From positions 1 through 40,856 of the forward strand of contig GG704596.1 of NCBI GenBank assembly GCA_000161775.1: a stretch of 40,856 nt of DNA, in the 5' to 3' direction. Position 1 is the first letter of the stretch; the number at the start of each line of letters is the position of its first letter. A model generated the notes under the pieces. The model was not told where the DNA came from. It saw only the letters and a list, made by a program, of their open reading frames with translations, and did no database searches. This stretch comes from Ruegeria lacuscaerulensis ITI-1157. GTDB lineage: Bacteria; Pseudomonadota; Alphaproteobacteria; Rhodobacterales; Rhodobacteraceae. Positions 1 through 8,958 of this stretch are shown here, piece by piece. The position numbers were made by a program, and so were the translations under genes.

Positions 1-238
1 CCGCGATCCGCGGGCCGGCCAGCGCCTTGGCCGCCAACCCGCCGCGGGAGAAGGTGGCCGAGGAGACCTCGACGATCTCGGTGGAATGCGGAAAACCGCC
101 TGTATAGCGCGCGCCGCGCGCGTCGGTGGACAGACGCACGCGCCAGCCCTTCTTCAGCATTGCCTCGGCCAGCGCCTGGGCGGGGAACATGTGGCCCCCG
201 GTTCCGCCAGCCGCGATCAGCAAATAAGGGTTCGTCAT
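1..238 (-). CDS. murG: MurG, UDP-GlcNAc:undecaprenyl-PP-MurNAc-pentapeptide transferase (N-terminal part)
   Basis: MurG adds GlcNAc to lipid I to make lipid II at the inner face of the cytoplasmic membrane. Only the first 79 codons are in the window; the gene runs off the left edge. The translation begins [20 protein letters not shown], and GGTGGH is the classic N-terminal glycine-rich loop of MurG. The ATG at 238-236 overlaps the ftsW stop codon by one base (TGATG), so the two are translationally coupled. This is the expected dcw order (ftsW then murG). The identification is secure; nothing can be said about the C-terminal domain. Confidence 0.95.
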   Translation of the reverse strand, partial: MTNPYLLIAAGGTGGHMFPAQALAEAMLKKGWRVRLSTDARGARYTGGFPHSTEIVEVSSATFSRGGLAAKALAGPRIA

Positions 239-1401
239 CAGCCTCGTCCGCGCAGAATGTCGCCCAGTTCGCCCTGCGGGCGGGTGCGGGTGAAGGCCAG
301 CAGCATGCCCAGCGCGATGCCGCCCGCGATCAGTGACGAGCCGCCATAGCTGACGAAGGGCAGCGTCATGCCCTTGGCCGGCAGCAGGCGCACCGCGACG
401 CCCATGTTGATCATCGCCTGCACACCGAACATGCAGGCCAGACCGGTGCCCGCCAGACGGATGAACATGTCACGTTCGCGCATCAGCCGCAGCAGCGAGC
501 GCACGACGATCAGCGCGTAAAGCGCGATGATGATCAGTACCAGGATCAGACCGTATTCCTCGGCCGCGACGGCGATGATGAAATCGGTATGCGCATCGGG
601 CAGCGACCATTTCACCTGCCCCTCGCCGACGCCGACGCCGAACAGGCCGCCCTCGCGAATGGCGTTTGTGGCATATCCCAACTGGGTGGTCGGATCGACC
701 TCCTGATTCAAAAAACCATCGATCCGGCGCGCGAAATGGTCCGAGCTTGAGTAGGCCACCATTCCCCCAAGCACGACCGCCCCCGCCATGCTGAGCAACA
801 GCAGCATCGGTGCCCCGGCCACGAAATACATCACGCCCCAGCCGAACAGGATCAGGCAGGCCTGACCGAAATCGGGCTGCATCACCAGCATGCCAACAAT
901 CGCCAGGCACAGCGCGAAGGACCACAGACGCCCCGGCGGGCCGTTGATTTCTTGCGCCGCGGCCAGCAACCAGGCGGCGACGACGATGAAACCGGGCTTC
1001 AGAAATTCGGACGGTTGGACCGAGGCGAAACCCAGCGAATACCAGCGCACCGCCCCCTTGCCGAAATCGGTCCCGAAGATCGGCAGAAAGGCCAGTGCCA
1101 CGAAGGCCGCCAGAAAGCCCAGAACCGCCAGCCGCCGCACCAGCGTGGGCGACATCATCGAAGTCAGCAGCATCGCCATCAGCGCCAGCGATCCGAACAG
1201 CGCCTGCCGCTCGACATAGTGGAACGGATCGAACCCGTTGCGCTGCGCAAGCGGCGGCGACGAGGCCAGCCCCAGCAAAAGCCCGATCGCAAACAGGATC
1301 AGCACGCAGGACATCGTCCAGCGGTCAATCGTCCGCCACCATTTCGGAAGAATCGGTTCACCGCGCTGGTTCTGGACCGCGCCATACACCATCTCAGTCA
1401 T
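238..1401 (-). CDS. ftsW: FtsW, SEDS-family septal peptidoglycan glycosyltransferase
   Basis: FtsW polymerises lipid II at the division septum together with its partner transpeptidase FtsI, whose gene lies in the same cluster. The 387-residue protein is of normal length and is almost entirely hydrophobic (about ten membrane helices), with a short cytoplasmic N-terminus. The SEDS signatures are visible: EFLKPGF in the middle, LPDAHTDFI in the large periplasmic loop (its Asp corresponds to the proposed catalytic Asp of this family) and [10 protein letters not shown] near the C-terminus. It is followed directly by murG through a TGATG overlap. Upstream the cluster is broken: murD, its usual neighbour, is 1.8 kb away across an inserted flavoprotein and lipoprotein gene. 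ftsW therefore probably has its own promoter in the 130-base divergent gap 1402-1531. Confidence 0.96.
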   Translation of the reverse strand: MTEMVYGAVQNQRGEPILPKWWRTIDRWTMSCVLILFAIGLLLGLASSPPLAQRNGFDPFHYVERQALFGSLALMAMLLTSMMSPTLVRRLAVLGFLAAFVALAFLPIFGTDFGKGAVRWYSLGFASVQPSEFLKPGFIVVAAWLLAAAQEINGPPGRLWSFALCLAIVGMLVMQPDFGQACLILFGWGVMYFVAGAPMLLLLSMAGAVVLGGMVAYSSSDHFARRIDGFLNQEVDPTTQLGYATNAIREGGLFGVGVGEGQVKWSLPDAHTDFIIAVAAEEYGLILVLIIIALYALIVVRSLLRLMRERDMFIRLAGTGLACMFGVQAMINMGVAVRLLPAKGMTLPFVSYGGSSLIAGGIALGMLLAFTRTRPQGELGDILRGRG

Positions 1402-1531
1402 GAGATACCGCCACTATCTGCCTCGTTACCGTCCCGTTTTCGGGATCTGTTTTCAGAGTCTACAGGGAAATCACCCCTCAGGCCAGCCTCTTCCTCTTGT
1501 CATTGGCGTCAATCCGCGCCAAGGGCGGGGG

Positions 1532-2728
1532 ATGCGATTTGACACGATCATACTGGGCGCCGGAGCTGCCGGCATGATGTGCGCCGCTCATTGCGGTGGC
1601 CGTGTGCTGGTGATCGATCACGCCAAGGCGCCGGGGGAAAAGATCCGCATCTCGGGCGGAGGGCGGTGCAACTTCACCAACCTCCATGCCGGGCCGCAGA
1701 ACTTCCTCTCGCAGAACCCGCATTTCTGCAAATCGGCGCTGGCGCGATACACCCAGTGGGATTTCATCGACCTTGTGGGCCGCCACGGCATCGCCTGGCA
1801 CGAAAAAACGCTGGGGCAGCTGTTCTGCGACGGTTCATCGAAGCAGATCATCGCCATGCTGCTGGCCGAGATGGACCGCGCAGGCGCCGAGCTGTGGTTG
1901 CACACGTCGCTGCGCGATCTGCGCAAGACCGAAACCGGGTTTTCCCTGTCGGTCGAGCGCGAGGGCGCACGGCACGACCTGAGCTGCGCCAACCTGGTGC
2001 TGGCAACCGGCGGCAAATCCATCCCCAAGATGGGCGCGACCGGGCTGGCTTATGACATCGCCGCGCAGTTCGGTCTGCGCGTGACTGAAACCCGCGCGGC
2101 CTTGGTGCCCTTCACCTTTCCGGATGGGCGGTTCAAGGACCTGTCCGGCGTTTCCGTGCCCGCGCGACTGTCGAATGCGCGCGCCAGTTTCGACGAGGCG
2201 CTGCTGTTCACCCATCGCGGCCTGAGCGGGCCGGCGGTGCTGCAACTGTCCTCATACTGGCGCGAGGGCGAGGCGATCCGGGTCAACCTGATCCCCGACC
2301 TGCCCCTGTTCGACCTGCTGCGTGACCAGCGGCAAAGCGCGGGCCGCAAGGCGCTGACCACCGAGCTGTCCCGCCACCTGCCCGCCCGCCTGGTCGAGTA
2401 TCTGAGCACCCAGATCCCGATGCACGGCAACCTGGCCGATCAGTCGGATGCGACGCTGCAGGCGCTGGCCGATGCGCTGTCCGACTGGGGGCTAACCCCT
2501 TCGGGCACCGAAGGGTACCGCACCGCCGAGGTCACCTTGGGCGGCATCGACACGGACGACCTGTCATCAAAAACGATGGAGGCCAGGGATGTCCCCGGCC
2601 TCTTTGCGATTGGTGAAGCGGTGGATGTCACTGGATGGCTGGGCGGTTACAATTTCCAGTGGGCGTGGTCCTCGGGCCACGCCGCCGGAAAAGCAATCGC
2701 CGGTCGCATTCAGCCTACGACGTTGTAG
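1532..2728 (+). CDS. HI0933-family NAD(P)/FAD-dependent flavoprotein
   Basis: A 398-residue flavoprotein of the HI0933/YhiN (BaiN-like) family. The N-terminal dinucleotide-binding motif ILGAGAAGMM (residues about 7-16) binds FAD, and a second family motif, GGGRCNFTN, follows near residue 48. The C-terminal signature GEAVDVTGWLGGYNFQWAW is typical. The start at 1532 was chosen because an AAGGGCGGGGG ribosome-binding region precedes it and the FAD motif follows at once; the frame stays open about 290 bases further upstream, but that extension overlaps ftsW in antisense. Physiological substrates of most members are unknown. The gene is on the strand opposite to the dcw cluster and separates ftsW from murD. 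Its last 19 bases overlap the 3' end of the convergent lipoprotein gene. Confidence 0.88.
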   Translation: MRFDTIILGAGAAGMMCAAHCGGRVLVIDHAKAPGEKIRISGGGRCNFTNLHAGPQNFLSQNPHFCKSALARYTQWDFIDLVGRHGIAWHEKTLGQLFCDGSSKQIIAMLLAEMDRAGAELWLHTSLRDLRKTETGFSLSVEREGARHDLSCANLVLATGGKSIPKMGATGLAYDIAAQFGLRVTETRAALVPFTFPDGRFKDLSGVSVPARLSNARASFDEALLFTHRGLSGPAVLQLSSYWREGEAIRVNLIPDLPLFDLLRDQRQSAGRKALTTELSRHLPARLVEYLSTQIPMHGNLADQSDATLQALADALSDWGLTPSGTEGYRTAEVTLGGIDTDDLSSKTMEARDVPGLFAIGEAVDVTGWLGGYNFQWAWSSGHAAGKAIAGRIQPTTL

Positions 2729-3087
2729 CCGCGCCCGCGCATGCAGTTGCGCACGATGACTTGCTGCTTTTGCGTGTTCGAGAGGGCGCTGGCACCCGCA
2801 CCCACCAATGCACCGGCCACGGCCGCACGGCCCAGATCGCTGGCGCTGTCGTCGATGATGGCCTTGGTTCCGGCCACCCCGGCCGCACCGATGGCGGCAC
2901 TGCGCGCGGTATTCGCATCGACGGTGCCCTGCTGGCGCGCAAGGGCCTGACACTGGGCCAGGTCGGCGTTGTAGTTGGGGCTGACCGGACCATCGACGAT
3001 AGGCTGATAGTTCGCGCCGACATCGGCGCAGGCCGCCACAGTCAGAAGCGCGGGCAGGATCAGGGAAAGCTTACGGTTCAGCATCAT
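2710..3087 (-). CDS. Small glycine-zipper lipoprotein, function unknown
   Basis: A 125-residue predicted lipoprotein. A type II signal peptide ends in the lipobox VAAC with the acylated Cys at residue 20. The mature part holds alanine/glycine-rich stretches (residues about 65-105, with AAIGAAGVAG and AVAGALVGAGA) of the glycine-zipper type found in small envelope lipoproteins. A GAGG ribosome-binding site lies six bases before the first of two adjacent ATG codons, so either Met may be used. The gene lies downstream of murD on the same strand with a 107-base gap, and its 3' end overlaps the convergent flavoprotein gene by 19 bases. It is probably an outer-membrane lipoprotein; no specific function is supported. 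Confidence 0.8.
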   Translation of the reverse strand: MMLNRKLSLILPALLTVAACADVGANYQPIVDGPVSPNYNADLAQCQALARQQGTVDANTARSAAIGAAGVAGTKAIIDDSASDLGRAAVAGALVGAGASALSNTQKQQVIVRNCMRGRGYNVVG

Positions 3088-3194
3088 TGTGACCTCGTGT
3101 TTGTTTCGCCTGACGCAAATCCGGAAATTTCAGGCGCGTCAAGCCGATGGCGGTTCACCTTGGCGCAATCGGCGGTTCATTGCAAATGCCAGGA

Positions 3195-4589
3195 TCACAA
3201 CCGCTGTTTCACCTGCGCCACGAAATCGTCGCCGCGCTGTTCAAAATTGTCGTACTGGTCGAAACTGGCCGCTGCGGGGGCCAGCAGTACCGTCTCGCCC
3301 GGCGCAGCGTCGCGCATGGCCTGTTCGACCGCCTCGGCCATGGTGGTGCAGACGCGGGTTTCGACCGACAACTGCATGGCGAAGGCGGCCGCCTCGCGCC
3401 CGATAACATAGGCGCACAGAACCTCGTCGGTAGCGTCGTTCAGCGCCGCGATACCGCCCTCTTTCTCAAGCCCGCCGCAGATCCAGCGGATCTTTTTGAA
3501 CGCACCCAGCGCCTTGACCGCGCTGTCGACATTGGTGGCCTTGGAGTCATTCACGAAGGTCACGCCGTTTGCCTCGGCGATGACCTGGCTGCGGTGCGGC
3601 AGACCCGGATAGCTGTGCAGCGCGTCCTCGATCATCTTGGGCGCCAGCCCCAGCGCGCGGCAGGCGGCATAGGCCGAACACGCGTTTTGGTGGTTGTGGG
3701 TTCCGGGTAGGCCCTTGATGTCGCGCAGGTCGATCGACGCGGCCTGCCGCCCTTTGCGATACTCCGACAGGAAACCCTTGCGAGCAAAGACCTGCCAGCC
3801 GGGCCCGGCCAATTTGCGCGCCACCGATACGCGGATCACCCGGTCGTCGCCCGCCCCTTCGGCCAGTTGACCGGCCAGAAACGCGCCTTCGATCTCGTCC
3901 ACGCCGATCACGGCGCGGTCAGGGCCGCCTTCGGAGAACAGACGGCGCTTGGCGGCGAAATAGCCGCCCATGCCCCCGTGCCGGTCCAGATGGTCGGGCG
4001 AGAGATTGGTGAACACCGCCACGTCGGGCGTCAGCGCACGCGCCAGCTCGGTCTGATAGCTGGAAAGCTCCAGCACCACCACCGATCCATCGCCGCCGGG
4101 GTCGATATCCAGCACGCCGCGCCCGATATTGCCCGCCAGCTGCGCCTCGCGCCCGGCCTCGGTCAGGATATGATGGATCAAAGCGGCAGTCGTCGATTTG
4201 CCGTTCGAGCCCGTCACCGCGATCACGCGCGGAGGCGTGTCGTAGTTGTTCCATTCCGGTCCGGCAAAGGAGCGGAAGTACAGGCCGATGTCATTGTCCA
4301 CCGGCACGCCTGCATCCAAGGCTGCCGCCACCACGGGGTTCGGTTCAGGATAGAGATGCGGAATGCCCGGTGACACGATCAGCGAGGCGATGTCGTCAAA
4401 TGCCTCATGCTTGCGCAGGTCGGCGCAGGTGAATCCCTCGCCTTCGGCGGTTTCACGGGCGGCCGGATTGTCGTCCCAGCACACCGGTTCCGCCCCGCCC
4501 GCACGCAGCGCACGCGCAGTGGCCAGACCGGACCGGCCCAGCCCCAAAACGGCCACTTTCTGCCCTGAAAAGCCTTTGACCGGGATCAT
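3195..4589 (-). CDS. murD: MurD, UDP-MurNAc-L-alanine:D-glutamate ligase
   Basis: MurD adds D-glutamate to UDP-MurNAc-L-Ala in the cytoplasmic phase of peptidoglycan synthesis. The 464-residue protein has an N-terminal Rossmann-like domain ([10 protein letters not shown], about residues 13-22) that binds the uridine nucleotide. The Mur-ligase ATP loop GSNGKSTT lies at residues about 127-134, followed by the central motifs ([17 protein letters not shown]) and the C-terminal ligase domain with FVNDSKATN. Length and architecture are normal. The ATG at 4589 lies 3 bases after the stop of the inserted membrane gene 4593-4934, so it is probably co-transcribed with and coupled to that gene. Confidence 0.97.
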   Translation of the reverse strand: MIPVKGFSGQKVAVLGLGRSGLATARALRAGGAEPVCWDDNPAARETAEGEGFTCADLRKHEAFDDIASLIVSPGIPHLYPEPNPVVAAALDAGVPVDNDIGLYFRSFAGPEWNNYDTPPRVIAVTGSNGKSTTAALIHHILTEAGREAQLAGNIGRGVLDIDPGGDGSVVVLELSSYQTELARALTPDVAVFTNLSPDHLDRHGGMGGYFAAKRRLFSEGGPDRAVIGVDEIEGAFLAGQLAEGAGDDRVIRVSVARKLAGPGWQVFARKGFLSEYRKGRQAASIDLRDIKGLPGTHNHQNACSAYAACRALGLAPKMIEDALHSYPGLPHRSQVIAEANGVTFVNDSKATNVDSAVKALGAFKKIRWICGGLEKEGGIAALNDATDEVLCAYVIGREAAAFAMQLSVETRVCTTMAEAVEQAMRDAAPGETVLLAPAAASFDQYDNFEQRGDDFVAQVKQRL

Positions 4590-4592
4590 TTG

Positions 4593-4934
4593 TTAGTCAC
4601 CGAAGTACCTGACGAGTACGATTACTATGGAAATAATAGTAAACACTACTATCGCGAGCGACCTCCACCCCATGTAGTTCACGAATTGCAGTTCAAAGCT
4701 CTCGCCTTTGCTCAAAACTTTCAGACCGGAATCATAAGTATAGGCAAGGCTCAAAAGAAACCCGGCAAAACAAATAAAAGCGCCAAACGCACAAGCCGCA
4801 CCATACAAAGAAAAGGCAATTTTTTCAGCAAACCAAAGCGTTGCTATGCCGAACCCCAGCATTCCCCCAAATCCACGAGCGAAATTTGCAACCCGGCCTG
4901 AGTTTGTGCTCGAGTCTGTGAAGTCAAAATGCAT
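4593..4934 (-). CDS. Three-helix membrane protein of unknown function inserted in the dcw cluster
   Basis: A 113-residue protein that I do not recognise. It has a short polar N-terminus and three hydrophobic stretches (residues about 21-43, 48-66 and 91-110), with a charged loop between the second and third. An AAGGA ribosome-binding site precedes the ATG at 4934. The gene fits tightly between mraY (13-base gap) and murD (3-base gap), so it is transcribed with the cell-wall genes. Its DNA is visibly AT-richer than either neighbour, with runs such as AAATAATAGT and AAACAAATAAAAG, which suggests later acquisition. It is not part of the standard dcw set. A role in envelope growth is only a guess from position. 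Confidence 0.7.
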   Translation of the reverse strand: MHFDFTDSSTNSGRVANFARGFGGMLGFGIATLWFAEKIAFSLYGAACAFGAFICFAGFLLSLAYTYDSGLKVLSKGESFELQFVNYMGWRSLAIVVFTIISIVIVLVRYFGD

Positions 4935-4947
4935 CGTTTGTATTCCT

Positions 4948-6030
4948 TTACCTTACCTTCAGCGTGGCCAGACCAATCATCGCCAGGATCAACGAGATGA
5001 TCCAGAACCGGATCACGATGGTCGGCTCGGCCCAGCCTTTTTTCTCATAGTGGTGATGGATCGGCGCCATCAGGAACACCCGCCGCCCGGTGCGTTTGAA
5101 ATACAGCACCTGTATGATCACGCTCAGCGCCTCGACCACGAACAGGCCGCCGACGATGGCCAGAACCAGCTCGTGCTTGGTGGCGACCGCAATGGCACCC
5201 AGCGCACCGCCCAAGGCCAAAGACCCGGTATCCCCCATGAACACCGCGGCGGGCGGGGCGTTGTACCACAGGAACCCAAGACCGCCTCCAAACAGCGCGG
5301 CAGTGAAGATCAGGATCTCACCCGTGCCGGGAACATAGTGCACGTCCAGATATTCGGTAAAGTCGACGCGACCCACCGCATAGGCGATCACGCCCAAGGT
5401 CGAGGCCGCGATCATCGCGGGCATGATGGCCAACCCGTCCAGCCCGTCGGTCAGGTTCACGGCATTCGCCGCCCCCACGATCACCACGATCGAAAACGGA
5501 ATGTAGAAGACGCCCAAATTGATCAGCGCGTCCTTGAAGATCGGCAGTGCGAGCTGGTTCTGCAGCATCTCGGGGTGGTGTAGCGAGGCCCAGAGCGCCG
5601 CCAATGCGGCGATGATGATGCCCAAAGCCAGCCGCATCTTGCCCGAAACGCCCTTGGTGTTCTGCTTGGACACCTTGGCATAGTCGTCCGCAAACCCGAT
5701 GGCCGCATAGGCCAGCGTGACGAACAGAACCATCCAGACATAGGGGTTGTCCCACCGCGCCCACAAAAGGGTCGATGTAACAAGAGCCCCCACGATCAGC
5801 AGCCCGCCCATCGTGGGTGTGCCCGCCTTGGAAAAATGCCCTTCGGGGCCGTCATCGCGGATCGGCTGGCCCTTGCCTTGTTTCCGGCGCAGCACGTTGA
5901 TCAACGGCTTGCCGAAAAGGAAGCCAAAGATCAGCGCCGTCAGAAAGGCACCGCCTGCGCGGAACGTGATATAGCGGAAGAGGTTGAAAAAATCCCCTCC
6001 GTCCGACAGGGCGGTCAACCAGTACAGCAT
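4948..6030 (-). CDS. mraY: MraY, phospho-MurNAc-pentapeptide translocase
   Basis: MraY transfers phospho-MurNAc-pentapeptide from UDP to undecaprenyl phosphate, making lipid I in the cytoplasmic membrane. The 360-residue polytopic protein has all the family signatures: the Asp-Asp pair in FADDYAK (Asp115-Asp116), the [10 protein letters not shown] loop (residues about 192-201, including catalytic Asp198) and the histidine cluster [11 protein letters not shown] (His325-His327). Early motifs GTPTMGG and [10 protein letters not shown] are also present. It lies between murF (34-base gap) and the inserted small membrane gene. Length and order are standard. Confidence 0.97.
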   Translation of the reverse strand: MLYWLTALSDGGDFFNLFRYITFRAGGAFLTALIFGFLFGKPLINVLRRKQGKGQPIRDDGPEGHFSKAGTPTMGGLLIVGALVTSTLLWARWDNPYVWMVLFVTLAYAAIGFADDYAKVSKQNTKGVSGKMRLALGIIIAALAALWASLHHPEMLQNQLALPIFKDALINLGVFYIPFSIVVIVGAANAVNLTDGLDGLAIMPAMIAASTLGVIAYAVGRVDFTEYLDVHYVPGTGEILIFTAALFGGGLGFLWYNAPPAAVFMGDTGSLALGGALGAIAVATKHELVLAIVGGLFVVEALSVIIQVLYFKRTGRRVFLMAPIHHHYEKKGWAEPTIVIRFWIISLILAMIGLATLKVR

Positions 6031-6064
6031 CCAAAAGCCTTTCTCACATGGCGGTCATGGGTGG

Positions 6065-7459
6065 TCATGCATCAAGCGCGCCCACTTGCCCCATTTTCCG
6101 CAATCCGTCAACAATCCGTGCCAGCGCCATACTGAGCGAGCCCTTCGCCAGAACTGCATCGCCCGCCTGAACCAGCCCCGGCAGATGCCGGGCCATTTCG
6201 TCGCTGGTTTCGAACCACAGGCCACGCTTGTCCTCGGGCAGAGCCTCGTGCAGCGCCCGCATCAACGGGCCGATGCAATGCACCTTGTCGATCCGCGCCA
6301 TGGCCGGCACATCGGCCAGCCCTGCGTGCATGGCGCGCTCTTGCGGCCCCAGCTCCTTCATGTCGCCCAGAAAGGCGATGCGCCGTGCGCCCTGCGCCGC
6401 CGCCAACACATCCAGAGCCGCCGCCATCGAAGTCGGATTGGCGTTGTAGCTGTCATCCAGCAGCTCGATCTGCCCGCCATCCGGCAGGGCCAGCCTCTCG
6501 CGCACGCCCCGCCCCGTGACCGGCGCCCATTTGGCCAGGCCGGCAATGGCCGCGTCCAGATCGACGCCCAGCGCAACACAAGCGGCCAGCGCGCCCAGGC
6601 CGTTCATGGCAAAATGCGTCCCCGCAGATTGCACATCAAAGGCGATGGGCTGGCCCATGGCCTCGGCGGTCACGTGAATGTCCGTGGGCGACTGGGTCAC
6701 GCCGGTCAGCCGATAATCCGAAGCGGTGCGGCCGAAATCCACGATCACCGCGCCATGCCGGGCGGCGCAGGTGCGCAGGATGTCGGTATGATCCAGGTCA
6801 GCGTTCACGATGGCGGTGCCGCCAGCCTCCAACCCTTCGAAGATGGCGGCCTTTTCGTGAGCAATGCCAGCAACCGACTCGAACGCCTCCAGGTGAACCG
6901 CGGCGACGGTGGTGACCAGCGCCACATGCGGGCGAGCCTGCCGCGCCAGGGGTGCAATTTCGCCGGGGTGGTTCATGCCGATCTCGATCACCGCATATTC
7001 GGTGTCGCGCGGCATCCGGGCCAGAGTCAGCGGCACGCCCCAATGGTTGTTGTAGCTGGCGACGCTGGCATGGGTGCGGCCCTGATCCGACAGGATGGTC
7101 GCCAGCATCTCCTTGGTCGAGGTCTTGCCGACACTGCCCGTCACCCCAACCACGCGGGCCTTGCACCGGTCACGGGCGGCGCGGCCCAGCGCCTCGAGCG
7201 CGGTCTGCACGTCATCGACGATCAGCAGTGGCGCATCGGCGGCCACGTCGTCCGGGATGTGCGTCACCAGCGCGGCGGCAGCCCCTTTTTCCAGCGCCTG
7301 CGCCACGAAATCATGCCCGTCGCGCGCCGCTTTCAACGCCACGAACAGGTCGTCCGGTTGCAGCGTGCGCGTGTCGATCGACACGCCGCTCGCCTGCCAG
7401 TCGATCGTGGCCTGTCCGCCCGTCGCGGCGGCGGCCTCGGACGCGGTCCAGAGTGTCAT
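6065..7459 (-). CDS. murF: MurF, UDP-MurNAc-tripeptide:D-Ala-D-Ala ligase
   Basis: MurF adds the D-Ala-D-Ala dipeptide to UDP-MurNAc-tripeptide, completing the cytoplasmic pentapeptide precursor. The 464-residue protein has the N-terminal substrate-binding region with SIDTRTLQPDDLFVAL, the ATP loop GSVGKTSTK at residues about 108-116 and the family motif YNNHWGVPLTLARMP. A LLDDSYNANPTSM segment follows before the C-terminal domain. Its ATG overlaps the stop of murE by four bases (ATGA), showing translational coupling. Nothing unusual is seen. Confidence 0.97.
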   Translation of the reverse strand: MTLWTASEAAAATGGQATIDWQASGVSIDTRTLQPDDLFVALKAARDGHDFVAQALEKGAAAALVTHIPDDVAADAPLLIVDDVQTALEALGRAARDRCKARVVGVTGSVGKTSTKEMLATILSDQGRTHASVASYNNHWGVPLTLARMPRDTEYAVIEIGMNHPGEIAPLARQARPHVALVTTVAAVHLEAFESVAGIAHEKAAIFEGLEAGGTAIVNADLDHTDILRTCAARHGAVIVDFGRTASDYRLTGVTQSPTDIHVTAEAMGQPIAFDVQSAGTHFAMNGLGALAACVALGVDLDAAIAGLAKWAPVTGRGVRERLALPDGGQIELLDDSYNANPTSMAAALDVLAAAQGARRIAFLGDMKELGPQERAMHAGLADVPAMARIDKVHCIGPLMRALHEALPEDKRGLWFETSDEMARHLPGLVQAGDAVLAKGSLSMALARIVDGLRKMGQVGALDA

Positions 7460-8937
7460 GCGACCCTCCCGTCCAGTGCGGCCACGGCGATGCTGGCCTG
7501 TTCCACATCATCGAAGGGCAGAACCTGGTCACCCACGATCTGCCCGGTCTCGTGCCCCTTGCCCGCGATCAGCAGCGCATCGCCCGGCTGCAATGCATCG
7601 ATGCCGCGCAGGATGGCCTCGGCCCGGTCGGCAACCTCGGTCGCGTCGGGGGCCCCGGCCATCACCGCGGCGCGGATGGCGGCGGGGTCTTCCGAGCGCG
7701 GGTTGTCGTCGGTGACAAAGACGATATCGGCGTTCTCGGCGGCAGCGCGGCCCATCAGCGGGCGCTTGGTCGAATCCCGGTCGCCGCCCGCGCCGACGAT
7801 GGCGATCAACCGGCCCATCACATGTGGGCGCAGCGCCTGCAACGCGGTGGCCACGGCGTCGGGCGTGTGCGCGTAGTCGACAAATACCGCCGCCCCGTTG
7901 CTGCGGGTCGCCGCCAACTGCATCCGCCCCCGCACCGTGGTCAGATGCGGCAGGGTGTCGAAGACATGTTCAGCCTCGTCACCGCTGGCGATGACCAATC
8001 CGCAGGCCAGCAGAACGTTTTCCGCCTGAAACCCGCCGATCAGGTTCAGCCGGGTCTGGAATGTCTTGCCGCGCCAGGCAAAGCGCAGATCCTGCCCGGT
8101 AGCGTCAAACCGTTGGTTCAACAGGCAAAGATCAGCGTCCCCGCTGCCTACGGTCAGAACTGTCTGACCGCGCGCCTGCGCGATATCACGGATCGCGGCC
8201 CCTTTCGGATCATCCATGTTGATCACGGCCGTTCCGTCCTGCGACAGAACCCGGTCGAACAGGCCGGCCTTGGCGGCGAAATACGCCTCGAAAGTCGCGT
8301 GATAGTCCAGGTGATCCTGGGTGAAATTCGAAAACCCCGCCGCCGTCAGGTGCACGCCGTCCAGCCGGCGCTGTTCCAGCCCATGTGACGAGGCCTCCAT
8401 CGCGGCGTGGGTCACGCCGGCCTCGGCGGCCTCGGCCAGACAGCGATGCAGGGTGATGGGTTCGGGTGTCGTATGGGCCAGCGGTGCCGTCCACGCGCCC
8501 TCGACCCCTGTGGTGCCGAGATTGACGGCCATATGTCCCAACTCGGTCCAGATCTGGCGCACGAAGGTCGAAATCGAGGTCTTGCCGTTGGTACCGGTGA
8601 CCGCCACCATGGTGCGTGGCTGCGCCCCGAACCACAATGCGGCGGTATAGGCCAGCGTCTGGCGCGGATCCTGCACCACCACCAGGGCGGCGTCCGAGGC
8701 GGCCAGTTCATCAGCGGCGATCCGCGCGCCTTCGGCATCGGTCAGGATGGCCGCAGCCCCCATACGCAGGGCGTATTGAATGAATTCGCCCCCATGCACG
8801 CGCGTCCCCGGCAGCGCCGCGAACAGAAAGCCGTCCTTGACCTGACGGCTGTCAACGGCCAGCCCGGCAATCTCGGGGTCGGCACCGCCGCGCGCGGTCA
8901 GGGCCAGCTGGCTGAGTTTCTTTGACCTTGCGCCCAT
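7456..8937 (-). CDS. murE: MurE, UDP-MurNAc-L-Ala-D-Glu:meso-diaminopimelate ligase
   Basis: MurE adds the third residue of the stem peptide. The 493-residue protein has the N-terminal uridine-binding domain (LAVDSRQVKDGFLFAAL), the ATP loop GTNGKTS at residues about 115-121 and, in the C-terminal domain, the signature DNPR at residues 411-414. In this family DNPR marks the meso-diaminopimelate-specific enzymes of Gram-negative bacteria, as opposed to the lysine-adding type. An AGGTGG sequence precedes the ATG. It follows ftsI with a 21-base gap and overlaps murF by four bases. Confidence 0.97.
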   Translation of the reverse strand: MGARSKKLSQLALTARGGADPEIAGLAVDSRQVKDGFLFAALPGTRVHGGEFIQYALRMGAAAILTDAEGARIAADELAASDAALVVVQDPRQTLAYTAALWFGAQPRTMVAVTGTNGKTSISTFVRQIWTELGHMAVNLGTTGVEGAWTAPLAHTTPEPITLHRCLAEAAEAGVTHAAMEASSHGLEQRRLDGVHLTAAGFSNFTQDHLDYHATFEAYFAAKAGLFDRVLSQDGTAVINMDDPKGAAIRDIAQARGQTVLTVGSGDADLCLLNQRFDATGQDLRFAWRGKTFQTRLNLIGGFQAENVLLACGLVIASGDEAEHVFDTLPHLTTVRGRMQLAATRSNGAAVFVDYAHTPDAVATALQALRPHVMGRLIAIVGAGGDRDSTKRPLMGRAAAENADIVFVTDDNPRSEDPAAIRAAVMAGAPDATEVADRAEAILRGIDALQPGDALLIAGKGHETGQIVGDQVLPFDDVEQASIAVAALDGRVA

Positions 8938-8958
8938 GACCCACCTCTGTCGGACTGC

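Noticed and set aside
5984..7876. 630-codon plus-strand open frame opposite murF and murE
   Set aside because: Antisense shadow of two Mur ligases whose motifs are intact on the other strand.
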